Shown here: one piece after another, positions 36,945 through 44,268 of the stretch
Numbering within the stretch: the first letter of the stretch is position 1
Layout of the letters: each line of letters opens with the position of its first letter
Source: Acidovorax sp. sif1233
GTDB taxonomy: Bacteria > Pseudomonadota > Gammaproteobacteria > Burkholderiales > Burkholderiaceae_C
Length of the DNA: 64,000 bases
Direction of reading: 5' to 3'
Assembly (NCBI RefSeq): GCF_019218755.1
Contig: NZ_JAHUWZ010000001.1
Coordinates: 558,001 to 622,000, forward strand
Position numbers and translations under genes: made by a program
The notes under the pieces: model-generated
Told to the model about the DNA's origin: nothing
Databases searched by the model: none
Seen by the model: only the letters and a program-made list of their open reading frames with translations

Positions 36945-37292
36945 TCAGCCGCAGCGCACGGCGATGATGCGCCCGTTGGCATCCACCTCCAGGTTCAGGC
37001 GCTGCGCATCAAACTCCTTGGTGATCATCTGCCCCGGCCGCAGGATGCGGGCCAGTTGCGCGCCCGATCGGGCGCGTGCGGACTCCATGACCGAGGAGGT
37101 GCTGTTCTGCCCCACCGCGAACTGCGCGGGCTGGGCGTTGCACACCGCTGCTGGAGGCGCCGCCGGTGGAGGCGTGGCGCTGCCGGACCCGCTGGAGGAG
37201 GACGGGGCGGGTGTCTGGCCATAACCGGAGCAGCCCGTCATGGCGGCGGCCAAGGTCACGCTGCCCACAAGGGCAAGAGAAGCTTTCAACAT
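36945..37292 (-). CDS. lipoprotein with a peptidase inhibitor I78 domain
   Basis: This is a 115-residue protein. The signal peptide ends in a lipobox (AAAMTGCSG), then comes a low-complexity linker of Ser, Gly, Pro and Ala, then a domain AVGQNSTSSVMESARARSGAQLARILRPGQMITKEFDAQRLN ending VDANGRIIAVRCG. This is the I78 inhibitor pattern, including the final Cys-Gly and a disulfide partner in VCNAQP. It probably shields the envelope from proteases. A ribosome binding site AAGGA precedes ATG 37292. It converges on hemW. Confidence 0.85.
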   Translation of the reverse strand: MLKASLALVGSVTLAAAMTGCSGYGQTPAPSSSSGSGSATPPPAAPPAAVCNAQPAQFAVGQNSTSSVMESARARSGAQLARILRPGQMITKEFDAQRLNLEVDANGRIIAVRCG

Positions 37293-37461
37293 GTGGATCC
37301 TTCGGGTATCGAATCCGCTCACCATACTAGAACCCTCCGCCGGGCGGCGTGTCCGCGCGTAACAACCCGGCCTGCGGGTTTGCACCGGCCCGGTAGCCCC
37401 TGCCCGCGGCGGCGCGGACCGCACGCGATGTTGTCCTACAGCTGGCACAAGACGGGCGTTT

Positions 37462-37545
37462 TAGGATGCGTGCGTCGATACCCTCTCGACATCCCTCCCG
37501 CTTGCACAAGCAAGTGTTCAGCCCGCGCACTGCGGGCTTTTTTTT
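37462..37545 (+). ncRNA. candidate structured small RNA in a 447-base gene-free stretch
   Basis: No protein is supported between 37293 and 37739. The stretch holds, in order, a TAGGAT -10-like box (37462-37467), a GTCGA/TCGAC hairpin, a CTTG/CAAG hairpin and a terminator with eight T. This order resembles a small non-coding RNA of about 80 bases. The -35 is not convincing, and the terminator could simply end the opposite or an upstream transcript. Confidence 0.35.
37521..37545 (+). terminator. factor-independent terminator
   Basis: GCCCGC, loop GCACT, GCGGGC, then a run of T (37538-37545). It is on the plus strand with no plus-strand gene directly before it, which supports a short non-coding transcript. 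Confidence 0.8.
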
Positions 37546-37739
37546 GCGTGCTGGCCGGGGGCGCTGAGGGCCTGCGAACCAACGGAGCCGGTCCGGACAG
37601 CAGCCGCGAGGGCTTGGTTCCGAGTCAGCGGCCGCGGGGCTTCACCCCTGCCCGCCGCCTGCCGTGCGGCCACGTGCGCAGCCAGAAGTTGGCCGACTTC
37701 TCACGGCGTGTTACAAACGTCCGCTCACAGGGGGAATCA

Positions 37740-38324
37740 ATGAAAATCGTCCAATGCGCGGCCATGGCGCTGGTGTTTGCTTGCGGCCATTCACACGCTG
37801 CGTACACGCTGAATTTTGTCCAGAGCGGCCCAGATGTCGTCGCCACGGGAAGCGGCAGCATCAACACCTCGGGTGCGACTTTTGCCGGGAACACCATTTC
37901 ACCGGCGGTGATCATCCCCAATCTTGGAATGGCTCTGGTCGGAACGCCGCCGTCGAGCATCTATGCGATCACCACGCTGGGGCCTGCGGACTATGGGTCG
38001 GGCGCAGGCATCCTGTCCTCCAGTACCACCGGCGACGCGGCGGGCATCACGTCGGGGGCGTGGATTGGAGTGCCCGTCGGCTATGTTTCCGGCGCCCCCT
38101 TGGCGCCCTCCACAACGACCTGGGCGGGAACCACGATGGCGGCCCTCGGCCTCACCCCGGGCTCCTATACCTGGACCTGGGGGGCTGGGCCCACCGCAGA
38201 TTCCTTCACCATTGTGGTGGCTTCGACAGCCAGCATTCCCACGCTCAGTGAATGGGCCATGCTCCTCATGTCTGGCCTGCTGGCCGCCGGTGCCCTCGTG
38301 GGGCTGCGGCGCCGGCAACGCTGA
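37740..38324 (+). CDS. secreted IPTL-CTERM protein
   Basis: This is a 194-residue protein. The signal peptide is MKIVQCAAMALVFACGHSHAA. The body is rich in Gly, Ser, Thr and Ala, with beta-sheet character. The C-terminal sorting signal is IPTLSEWAMLLMSGLLAAGALVG followed by RRRQR. This is the IPTL-CTERM tripartite signal (motif, helix, basic tail) that is linked to exosortase-type processing, with an XrtH-like enzyme expected elsewhere. ATG 37740 has AGGGGG upstream. A terminator follows. Confidence 0.88.
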   Translation: MKIVQCAAMALVFACGHSHAAYTLNFVQSGPDVVATGSGSINTSGATFAGNTISPAVIIPNLGMALVGTPPSSIYAITTLGPADYGSGAGILSSSTTGDAAGITSGAWIGVPVGYVSGAPLAPSTTTWAGTTMAALGLTPGSYTWTWGAGPTADSFTIVVASTASIPTLSEWAMLLMSGLLAAGALVGLRRRQR

Positions 38325-38345
38325 GCCAGGCTGTTGCACAGCGCA

Positions 38346-38370
38346 GAGCCCACTCCGGTGGGCTTTTTTT
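38346..38370 (+). terminator. terminator after the IPTL-CTERM gene
   Basis: AGCCCAC, loop TCCG, GTGGGCT with seven T after it. It lies 22 bases after the stop codon. Confidence 0.85.
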
Positions 38371-38624
38371 GCGCCCTGCTGCGTGGTGCGAAGGTGCAGG
38401 GATGATGGCGTCAAGGACATCGCGGTTCGCACGAGCACCTCGGCCATTGCGCGCGGCCAGTCCATTTATTCATCCATCCATCCATCGCAAAGATAAAGGC
38501 GAGGATGTAGGACCGCGCCCATAGACGGATGCCGCGCGGTGGCGCAAGCTGGGGGCGGCATCGATGACCGCTGGGGCTGGGTCTCTTCGCTGCAAGCTCA
38601 GCAACCCTGCAACCAAGGTCAGAC
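38371..38624. other. gene-free stretch
   Basis: I see no supported gene. It holds a short CATC tandem (four copies, 38469-38485) and GC-rich text. It leads into the first of two small paralogous genes. Confidence 0.5.
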
Positions 38625-38897
38625 ATGAACATCCACATCACCATTGCACAGAAGGTGCCGCAAGAGGCTTTTGAACGTGTGCTGGACGTAATGCGTTGCC
38701 TTCAGCAGACCGACGCCAACTTCGACGGCGTTGCCATCGCGGTCACCCGGGGCCCGGTCGAGGAGTTCGTGGTCACCGACACTGTCGACAGCTTGCGCGA
38801 GAACCTCCTCCGGCTCGTGGTGGAAGACGCGCTGAAAGGTGGCTTTGTGAATGCGCCGCGCAGCGCGCAGGGTGCCAGGCATGCGATGAATGATTGA
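38625..38897 (+). CDS. small hypothetical protein, paralogue 1 of a tandem pair
   Basis: This is a 90-residue acidic protein. The core TDANFDGVAIAVTRGPVEEF followed by VVTDTVDSLRENLLRLVVEDAL aligns with the next gene. No signal peptide or membrane segment is visible. I know no family. AAGGT lies about 6 bases before ATG. It lies just outside the provirus. Confidence 0.6.
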   Translation: MNIHITIAQKVPQEAFERVLDVMRCLQQTDANFDGVAIAVTRGPVEEFVVTDTVDSLRENLLRLVVEDALKGGFVNAPRSAQGARHAMND

Positions 38898-38934
38898 ACC
38901 TTGAGGCGCACTGACCGGCTTCGCCAAGGACTCC

Positions 38935-39174
38935 ATGAGCAGCACCATCACGGTTGCGAATTCGATTTCGGACAGCGACTATGCACGGGTTGAGATCCTG
39001 GCGCGCCACCTGCAATCCACCACGGGCGACGCGAACTTCAATGGGCGCGCCATCTGGGTGCAGCGCGGCCTCGTCACGGGGGTCACGGACACCAGCGACG
39101 ACTTGCGCGCAGCACTCTTGATGCTGCTGGTGGACGGCGTGCTGGGCTTCGCCCCGCCGGTTTCCGGGGGGTGA
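38935..39174 (+). CDS. small hypothetical protein, paralogue 2 of a tandem pair
   Basis: This is a 79-residue protein. The core GDANFNGRAIWVQRGLVTG followed by VTDTSDDLRAALLMLLVDGVL shares the pattern ANF-D/N-G-x-AI-x-V-x-RG-x-V, VTDT-x-D-x-LR-x2-LL-x-L with its neighbour 37 bases upstream. This supports both as real genes that arose by duplication. Function unknown. Confidence 0.6.
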   Translation: MSSTITVANSISDSDYARVEILARHLQSTTGDANFNGRAIWVQRGLVTGVTDTSDDLRAALLMLLVDGVLGFAPPVSGG

Positions 39175-39353
39175 TGGATGCCGGGTCGTTGATGGATACC
39201 GTTCAGGATGACCGAAGGTGCGCCACCACGGTGCTTGCCATGGCCAGCTTTAGAGAGTTCCGCTTGTGCGGAAAGGCCTGTCGGATGCCCTTCATTGTGA
39301 TCGGCCACGCGAAGACAAAGAGGTCTCCACTGCGGGGGGCCATTCTTGCGTTT
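39175..39353. other. chromosomal flank next to the attachment site, no supported gene
   Basis: An open frame runs through here across the left attachment site, but its composition and lack of family features suggest that it is not a gene. In the ancestral chromosome this text would follow the 3' end of tRNA-Ser(TGA). Confidence 0.5.
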
Positions 39354-39367
39354 TGGCGGAGACTGTG
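39354..39367. repeat. left attachment site core
   Basis: TGGCGGAGACTGTG, identical to 49726-49739. Together with TTCGAAC (39371-39377) it mimics the 3' end and T arm of tRNA-Ser (21 of 24 positions match). This is the phage-derived flank displaced to the far end on integration. Confidence 0.88.
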
Positions 39368-39570
39368 GTTTTCGAACCAACCACTTTTAGGGATTTCTAG
39401 AGCGGTGCGTGTTTGTGCGCTTGCCTGAGGGGACTCTTCTGGTTGCGTATACCGCGACCATGCGGATCGTGTGTCGCAAATAGCACCGCTGATAGACTTT
39501 CCGCTATCGGCCAGAAGCTGCCACTCACGAACCTACCTCCTCACTTTTTGGTCGGAGCAAAAAGGCCCCC

Positions 39571-39969
39571 ATGTCATATCTACTAAGACCGCAGGAAATG
39601 GCTTCGGTTTCCGGATTGCCTGCTGAGGAGCGGCTGCGACATTTCATCAAGCGAATTGCAGATTGGGAGGAGGTTTGGAGCCTGCGGAACCAAGACGGCT
39701 GGGTCCTGAGCAGTACGAATGGAGCAGACGAGATTGCCCCCGTTTGGCCCCATCCCGATTACGCCGGTGCTTGTGCTACGGGACCGTGGGTAGACTGTGA
39801 GCCCGCTTCAATAACCCTTGAGGCCTTTCAGCAGCGTTGGCTTCCCGGCATGTCGAAGGACCACAGGTCTGTGGCCGTTTTCTCAACACCCCATTCTGCG
39901 GGCATAGTGATGAGCGCAGAGACACTGAGCCAAGCTATTCAAGCCGAGCTGGACGAAAACTACTCCTGA
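39571..39969 (+). CDS. DUF2750-type protein (provirus cargo)
   Basis: This is a 132-residue protein. LRHFIKRIADWEEVWSLRNQDGWVL, APVWPHPDYAGACATGPWVDCEPASITLEAFQQRWLPGMSKD and VAVFSTPHSAGIVMSAETL match the DUF2750 family, whose role is not known. It is first of four plus-strand genes between the left attachment site and the recombinase, in a stretch visibly richer in A and T than the host genes. Confidence 0.65.
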   Translation: MSYLLRPQEMASVSGLPAEERLRHFIKRIADWEEVWSLRNQDGWVLSSTNGADEIAPVWPHPDYAGACATGPWVDCEPASITLEAFQQRWLPGMSKDHRSVAVFSTPHSAGIVMSAETLSQAIQAELDENYS

Positions 39970-39993
39970 CGGCCAGGAGCGGAAATTCACGAT

Positions 39994-40260
39994 TTGTCGA
40001 ATACCTCAATAGCCGAGCGAGTGCTGGAAATTGCGGACAAGTACGCTACTGGCTTAGCTCCCGCGAGCGCAATTGCCGCAAGTCTTGAGCTACATCTTTC
40101 GGCGCTTGAAGGCGTCCCCAAAGACTTGCAGGACAGGCTTCATGCGTTGTCTATTTTGGTTATCGCAGAAGATGTTTCGCCACAAGAAGCGGAGGAGCTC
40201 GGAATGCTACCTTGCAGCAATTCACTATCTGAGCTTCGGAGGATTCTTCGCCAACTTTGA
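39994..40260 (+). CDS. small helical protein, function unknown (provirus cargo)
   Basis: This is an 88-residue acidic protein (SIAERVLEIADKYATGLAPASAIAASLELHLSAL, PQEAEELGMLPCSNSLSELRRIL) starting at TTG 39994, with AGGAG about 15 bases before. The size, charge and all-helical character resemble immunity or antitoxin proteins, but I recognise no family. It lies 24 bases after the DUF2750 gene and is probably co-transcribed. Confidence 0.45.
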   Translation: MSNTSIAERVLEIADKYATGLAPASAIAASLELHLSALEGVPKDLQDRLHALSILVIAEDVSPQEAEELGMLPCSNSLSELRRILRQL

Positions 40261-40432
40261 GCGAGAAACAGATGAGCATCCCTGTCTGCTTTGGGCCCGA
40301 AGCCGACGCTGAGCGCAACTCTCCAATCCGGTCATTTTTTCTGCTTACGGCCCCATACTTGATGCCGTACTCCGCAACTGCGCGGTTCACAGGGGACGGG
40401 GAAGTCCCTTTCATTCGTTAAACCCTTTTGTC

Positions 40433-40960
40433 ATGCATCCATTCGAAGGTTTCCTCGAACACACTCACCGGGACGAAGGCAAAATTCTGGTGCGTTTCGT
40501 TGTTGGGGGATTTGACCCGTCTCCGACATCGCCGCCAGTTTTACTTCTGCAGGTTGATGATCCGCACAACGCTGATGCTGTTTATGCCGAACTCTGCAGA
40601 GTGATGAAAGATGATTCAGGTGCCCATGTATCCGTGATTTCAGGCACCGAGGCTCACATCGTGACCGACCATGGAGCCGAGATTGCGCTATCTGGAAAAG
40701 CTGTGACCCAAACGCCGGGGCAGTACGAGGCACGGGACTTCGAGCGACTTGCCAAGCAGAATTACGAATGGGGTCAGTCACAGTACAAGGCTTCGAAAGA
40801 ACTGTTCGAACGATTGATGACCTTGCAGAACCTGCTTCGAGATCAGAGTTCACGGGTAATGATGAAAATTCAGGGCCATGCTCCAGGATCAACGGCACAC
40901 ACGCTGTATGAACAACACCTCGCCTTCATCTCTCGCGCTCTCAGTGAGTCAAGGGCTTAA
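40433..40960 (+). CDS. hypothetical protein (provirus cargo)
   Basis: This is a 175-residue soluble protein. The N-terminal half has beta character (GKILVRFVVGGFDPSPTSPPVLLLQVDDPHNADAVYAEL), the C-terminal half is helical (YEWGQSQYKASKELFERLMTLQNLLRDQSS). No signal peptide. I recognise no family. A 172-base gap without a gene precedes it. Base composition is AT-richer than the chromosome. Confidence 0.5.
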   Translation: MHPFEGFLEHTHRDEGKILVRFVVGGFDPSPTSPPVLLLQVDDPHNADAVYAELCRVMKDDSGAHVSVISGTEAHIVTDHGAEIALSGKAVTQTPGQYEARDFERLAKQNYEWGQSQYKASKELFERLMTLQNLLRDQSSRVMMKIQGHAPGSTAHTLYEQHLAFISRALSESRA

Positions 40961-40961
40961 C

Positions 40962-41465
40962 ATGCCAATCGACTCGGACCCACAACTGCAGGAAGGCGGC
41001 TTCGCCGCGAGAGATGTGGTCCGGTCATCTCTACGTTTAGTGTCCGCTTTTATCTGCCGCCACAGACCGCTCCTGGCCGAATTCTGCTATTTGCAATCGC
41101 CCATCATCATTTACGAGCGCATGCGTGCCCATCCAGTAGTCCTTCGAGACGGAACAAATGCTTCCATCTATCAAGCCGAGTCTGGTGACTGGGCTTGCCC
41201 TGTCTGCGGCAGCGTTGAATTGAAGCAGGCGCCGTACTTTGGCGATGGTGCTGCGTCATTCGAGATGTGCAGCTGTGGCTTCGAGTTTGGGTTTGATGAT
41301 GACCCTGGAGCGTCTGCGACTGCTTTGAGTGCGGTCCAAGAGAACTGGGCTCGGTGGCGAACTCGGTTTCTCTCCCGTTTTCGTTCGCAATCTGGGGCCC
41401 TGGCCGAGGTGGCTGGCCGGTTACGAGCGATTGGCGTTCACGATGAGGGCGGAAAGACGCTTTAG
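40962..41465 (+). CDS. zinc-ribbon-like CPVCG protein (provirus cargo), start uncertain
   Basis: The frame from ATG 40962 gives 167 residues; a start at ATG 41121 would give 114. The second half has CPVCGSVELKQAPYFGDGAASFEMCSCGFEFGFDDDP, a four-cysteine metal-binding knuckle pair of a family of small proteins of unknown role. The first 50 codons run through a TGTCCGCTTTT...CTGGCCG element that also occurs in the non-coding 41527-41575 stretch. The true N-terminus may therefore be 41121, or an older gene may be fused to repeat DNA. Confidence 0.5.
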   Translation: MPIDSDPQLQEGGFAARDVVRSSLRLVSAFICRHRPLLAEFCYLQSPIIIYERMRAHPVVLRDGTNASIYQAESGDWACPVCGSVELKQAPYFGDGAASFEMCSCGFEFGFDDDPGASATALSAVQENWARWRTRFLSRFRSQSGALAEVAGRLRAIGVHDEGGKTL

Positions 41466-41598
41466 CTCTTTGGTCAAGCAAACTCGCGCAAACTTAGTTG
41501 GCTGGCCCGCTAGACGCGAACCTTGAGCGTCCGCTTTCGCTAGCCGCGACCGGCTGCTTCTGGCCGTTTCCTGTCTGTGCAATGAGATACGCACGTCG

Positions 41599-42177
41599 CT
41601 ATCTTAAGCTGCTGTGCTCAGGTTTCGTGATTCTGTAAATTGCACGTTTGACACTGGAAGTGTGCACGCCAAAGTGATCCGCTAGGGCCTGCATTGTGTA
41701 GTTGCCTGAGAGGTACATGCGAACCAGTTTGGCTTCGGTCTTTTCGGGCATAGAGCGGGCTCTTCCAAATGTCTGCCCCCTTGCTTTGGCGGCCTCAAAT
41801 CCAGCGGCGCAGCGCTCACGAATCATGGCCCGTTCGAACTCCGCGAAGGCGCCCAGCATGTGGCAGAACATGCGGCCCGCTGGGCTGCTGGTATCGATGG
41901 ATTCCGTGAGGCTGCGGAACGTGACGCCAGCTTGCTCCAGGGACTCCAGCAGCCGGAGAAGATCACGCAGGCTGCGAGACAGGCGGTCGAGCTTGTAAAC
42001 GACAAGAACATCACCGGGACGCAGGCGAGCAAGGAGGCTTTGCAGCTCAGGGCGTTGCGCGACGCCGCTGCGCTTTTCCTGCACAACGTGTTTGATTCCT
42101 GCGCGCTTGAAGGCCGCGAGCTGTACGGCGGTGTTCTGCTCGGTGGTGGAAACGCGCGCGTAGCCGTAGGAGGTCAA
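41599..42177 (-). CDS. serine recombinase (resolvase/invertase family), probable phage integrase
   Basis: This is a 192-residue protein. The catalytic domain has YGYARVSTTEQN (nucleophile Ser in ARVS), VVYKLDRLSRSLRDLL and AFAEFERAMIRERCAAGFEAAKARG; a C-terminal helix-turn-helix is MQALADHFGVHTSSVKRAIYRI. It starts at TTG 42177, which overlaps the TGA of the upstream gene (TTGA), so it is coupled. Inoviruses without XerCD-dif integration use such enzymes. In this position it is the best candidate for integration at tRNA-Ser. Confidence 0.9.
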   Translation of the reverse strand: MTSYGYARVSTTEQNTAVQLAAFKRAGIKHVVQEKRSGVAQRPELQSLLARLRPGDVLVVYKLDRLSRSLRDLLRLLESLEQAGVTFRSLTESIDTSSPAGRMFCHMLGAFAEFERAMIRERCAAGFEAAKARGQTFGRARSMPEKTEAKLVRMYLSGNYTMQALADHFGVHTSSVKRAIYRITKPEHSSLR

Positions 42178-42614
42178 CGGTCTACGTACTGGCCTTCAAA
42201 GCGCTTTCGAGCAACCATGTGTTCGTTGGCGCACGGGGTGGTGCCGGGGTCGATCTTGCAGTTGGGAGAAGGCTGGTAGAACTTGGCCCAGGCAGCATCT
42301 TTGCGCTGCTGGCGCTCGGTTTCCAGCCGCTGCGCGAGGGCCTTGGCAGATCGGAGTTGATCCGCCTCAAGCTGCGCTGCATCGAGAGCTTCGGCCTCGG
42401 CTTGGCGACGACGGGCGTCTTGCTTTTCGATGCGGTCCGCCTGGGCTTTGACTTCCTCTTGCACCTTGCGTATCGCCATTTCAGCCCGGTATGCAAGGAT
42501 GGCTTCGTACGTGAAGGCGGCTGCAAGCCCGCCGATGAATACACCGATTGCAATCTTGATGATGTCCAGCAGAAACGACCCTTCGTCCTCTGTCTGGTAC
42601 GAGCGCCTGTGCAT
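42174..42614 (-). CDS. membrane-anchored coiled-coil protein (inovirus)
   Basis: This is a 146-residue protein. One membrane span (IIKIAIGVFIGGLAAAFTYEAIL) is followed by a long coiled coil (IRKVQEEVKAQADRIEKQDARRRQAEAEALDAAQLEADQL) and a short tail with two Cys. AGGAGG precedes ATG 42614. It lies between Zot and the recombinase. It may be an assembly partner of Zot, which is inference; no family is known to me. Confidence 0.65.
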   Translation of the reverse strand: MHRRSYQTEDEGSFLLDIIKIAIGVFIGGLAAAFTYEAILAYRAEMAIRKVQEEVKAQADRIEKQDARRRQAEAEALDAAQLEADQLRSAKALAQRLETERQQRKDAAWAKFYQPSPNCKIDPGTTPCANEHMVARKRFEGQYVDR

Positions 42615-42777
42615 GTTGTCCCTCCTGTAAAACAGTGTATCGCTGGTCTAGATAGGGCACGGGTTGCATAACCGGCTGACATGGGGTTTTTCACCCCATA
42701 CCCCGACCCCACCACTGCGGCACAAGGCCTCCGTTCCCGGGGCCCCGGTTTGTCTCTCAGAACGATGTGGCGCGACG

Positions 42778-43959
42778 TCAGCCGCCTTGACTGCCGCTGT
42801 TGTGCGGGTGGGCGTTGAACGCAGGGTTTCTGATGCCCAGCGCCTGGGGTATGTCGGCCTGGGTGATCTGGCCAGGCTGCTGTAACTGCGGGGTCGGCAT
42901 GGGCACCGTGCGCACCTGCTGCGGTGGTGGCTCTGCGGGGCGCCCCCGGGCCTGCATAGGCTGCATCTGCGGGCCCTGAATGGCGTGTTGGCCCTGTTGC
43001 TGGTTCTGCTGCTGCCAGTCCACAAAGAAACCCTGCGCCACGATCTGCAGGCACACGGGGCCGCTGACCTGCAGAAGCGTGGCCTGCTGTGAGTAGCACT
43101 TGCAGGTTTTGCCCATCGTGATGCACGCCGCAGGGTATGGGGCCACGGTGGGCTTTGTCACCTCGTCATAGGCCGGGGCCGTGTGCGGGAAGTCTTTGAG
43201 GCGCGGTGAGCGTTCCTTGATGTACTGATCGGGGGTGAGCTTTGCCGCTACCTGCTGCGGCATCGCATTGGCCTGCGCCTGGGCCTCGCTGGCGGTTTTC
43301 GCCTGCACCTTCGCCTCGGTCTTTGCCAGCAGCTTGGACGATGCAAACCAGATCAGCAGCGGGATGAGCAACACGCAGGCCAGGAACACCCAGAGCTTCG
43401 CGGGCAGCTTCTTTTTGCCGGTGTGCAGGCTGGCGCTTTTGTACCAGCCGTAGACCTCCTTCGGAAAGGCTTGCATGGTCACTGTGCCGGTCTTGCCGCT
43501 GCCGTCCTTCTCACAATTGGGATTGACGGCGGACCACTCCAGCATGCTGACCATATCGACGCCAAAGGAGCGCTTCAGGTGCCGGTGCCATCCAGGCGGG
43601 CCGACGAGCCTGCGCACGAAGCTATCGAGGTTCTGGGGATGCTGGGTGACCAGATAGAAATCAAAGCCGCGCCTGCGGTGCTCTGCCAGCATCTTGATGG
43701 GGTCCGGCACTGCGGCCCCTGCCGGGCGGTTTGGCAGATCATTGTGCGCCTCATCGATCAGAAAGATCGTGCCATCCGGCTCTGCCTGCCAATCCTTGAA
43801 GTCGATTTTTTTCCAGCCCGCAAGCTCCCCGCCTTCGACGGATTCGAAGCGCCCGTTGTGACACACGGGGCGGTTTTCCTTGAGCTGGCGTTCGCGTACC
43901 CACTTGAGGGTGTTCAGGGTCTTTCCCGCGCCGTTGGCGCCGCTGATGATGTGCAGCAT
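42778..43959 (-). CDS. zot: zonula occludens toxin-like assembly ATPase (pI/Zot)
   Basis: This is a 393-residue protein. It has Walker A ISGANGAGKTLNTLKW, Walker B GTIFLIDEAHNDLPNRPAG, and EHRRRGFDFYLVTQHPQNLDSFVRRLV, all typical of Zot. There is one membrane span (LWVFLACVLLIPLLIWFASSKLL), then a periplasmic part with four Cys and a Gln/Pro-rich tail. In filamentous phages pI/Zot uses ATP to extrude the virion. It is next to DUF2523, 3 bases away. Confidence 0.94.
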   Translation of the reverse strand: MLHIISGANGAGKTLNTLKWVRERQLKENRPVCHNGRFESVEGGELAGWKKIDFKDWQAEPDGTIFLIDEAHNDLPNRPAGAAVPDPIKMLAEHRRRGFDFYLVTQHPQNLDSFVRRLVGPPGWHRHLKRSFGVDMVSMLEWSAVNPNCEKDGSGKTGTVTMQAFPKEVYGWYKSASLHTGKKKLPAKLWVFLACVLLIPLLIWFASSKLLAKTEAKVQAKTASEAQAQANAMPQQVAAKLTPDQYIKERSPRLKDFPHTAPAYDEVTKPTVAPYPAACITMGKTCKCYSQQATLLQVSGPVCLQIVAQGFFVDWQQQNQQQGQHAIQGPQMQPMQARGRPAEPPPQQVRTVPMPTPQLQQPGQITQADIPQALGIRNPAFNAHPHNSGSQGG

Positions 43960-43962
43960 GGG

Positions 43963-44265
43963 CTATACCTTGAGCGCCCAGCGCTTGAACGTATCGGACG
44001 TGAGGCCATCGAGCAGCATGCGTGCCGCCATGGCGCTGGTCACGATGCTGATTGCTACCCCTACCTTCATGGCCGCAAGCATCGAGAACACCTCAGGGGG
44101 CAGGGATGAGAACTGCTGAATGGCTTGATTCTTGAGCTCATCCAGCGCGGCATTCACGCCGGTATAGGTGATGACGCACATGCCCAAGGCGATCAACACA
44201 CGGCCGACCAGCGAGCCGACGAGATTCAATAGCATGCCGCCGATGGCAGCGATGAATACAGGCAT
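43963..44265 (-). CDS. DUF2523 membrane protein (pVI-like)
   Basis: This is a 100-residue protein with three hydrophobic stretches (MPVFIAAIGGMLLNLVGSLVGRVLIALGMCVITYTGV, then VGVAISIVTSAMAARMLL). DUF2523 proteins lie between pIII and Zot in inoviruses and stand in for minor coat protein pVI at the virion end. Position and size fit. Confidence 0.88.
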   Translation of the reverse strand: MPVFIAAIGGMLLNLVGSLVGRVLIALGMCVITYTGVNAALDELKNQAIQQFSSLPPEVFSMLAAMKVGVAISIVTSAMAARMLLDGLTSDTFKRWALKV

Positions 44266-44268
44266 GGC

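Noticed and set aside
38469-38485. CATC tandem repeat as a possible phase-variable tract
   Set aside because: Only four copies in non-coding DNA more than 130 bases before the next gene; too short to claim.
39171-39428. 85-codon frame across the left attachment site
   Set aside because: It has no family features. Only its last 20 codons matter, as the displaced end of the DUF3693 gene.
41599-42177. Recombinase as evidence for a Tn3-type transposon
   Set aside because: No TnpA, no 38-bp terminal repeats; position inside an inovirus at tRNA-Ser fits a phage integrase better.
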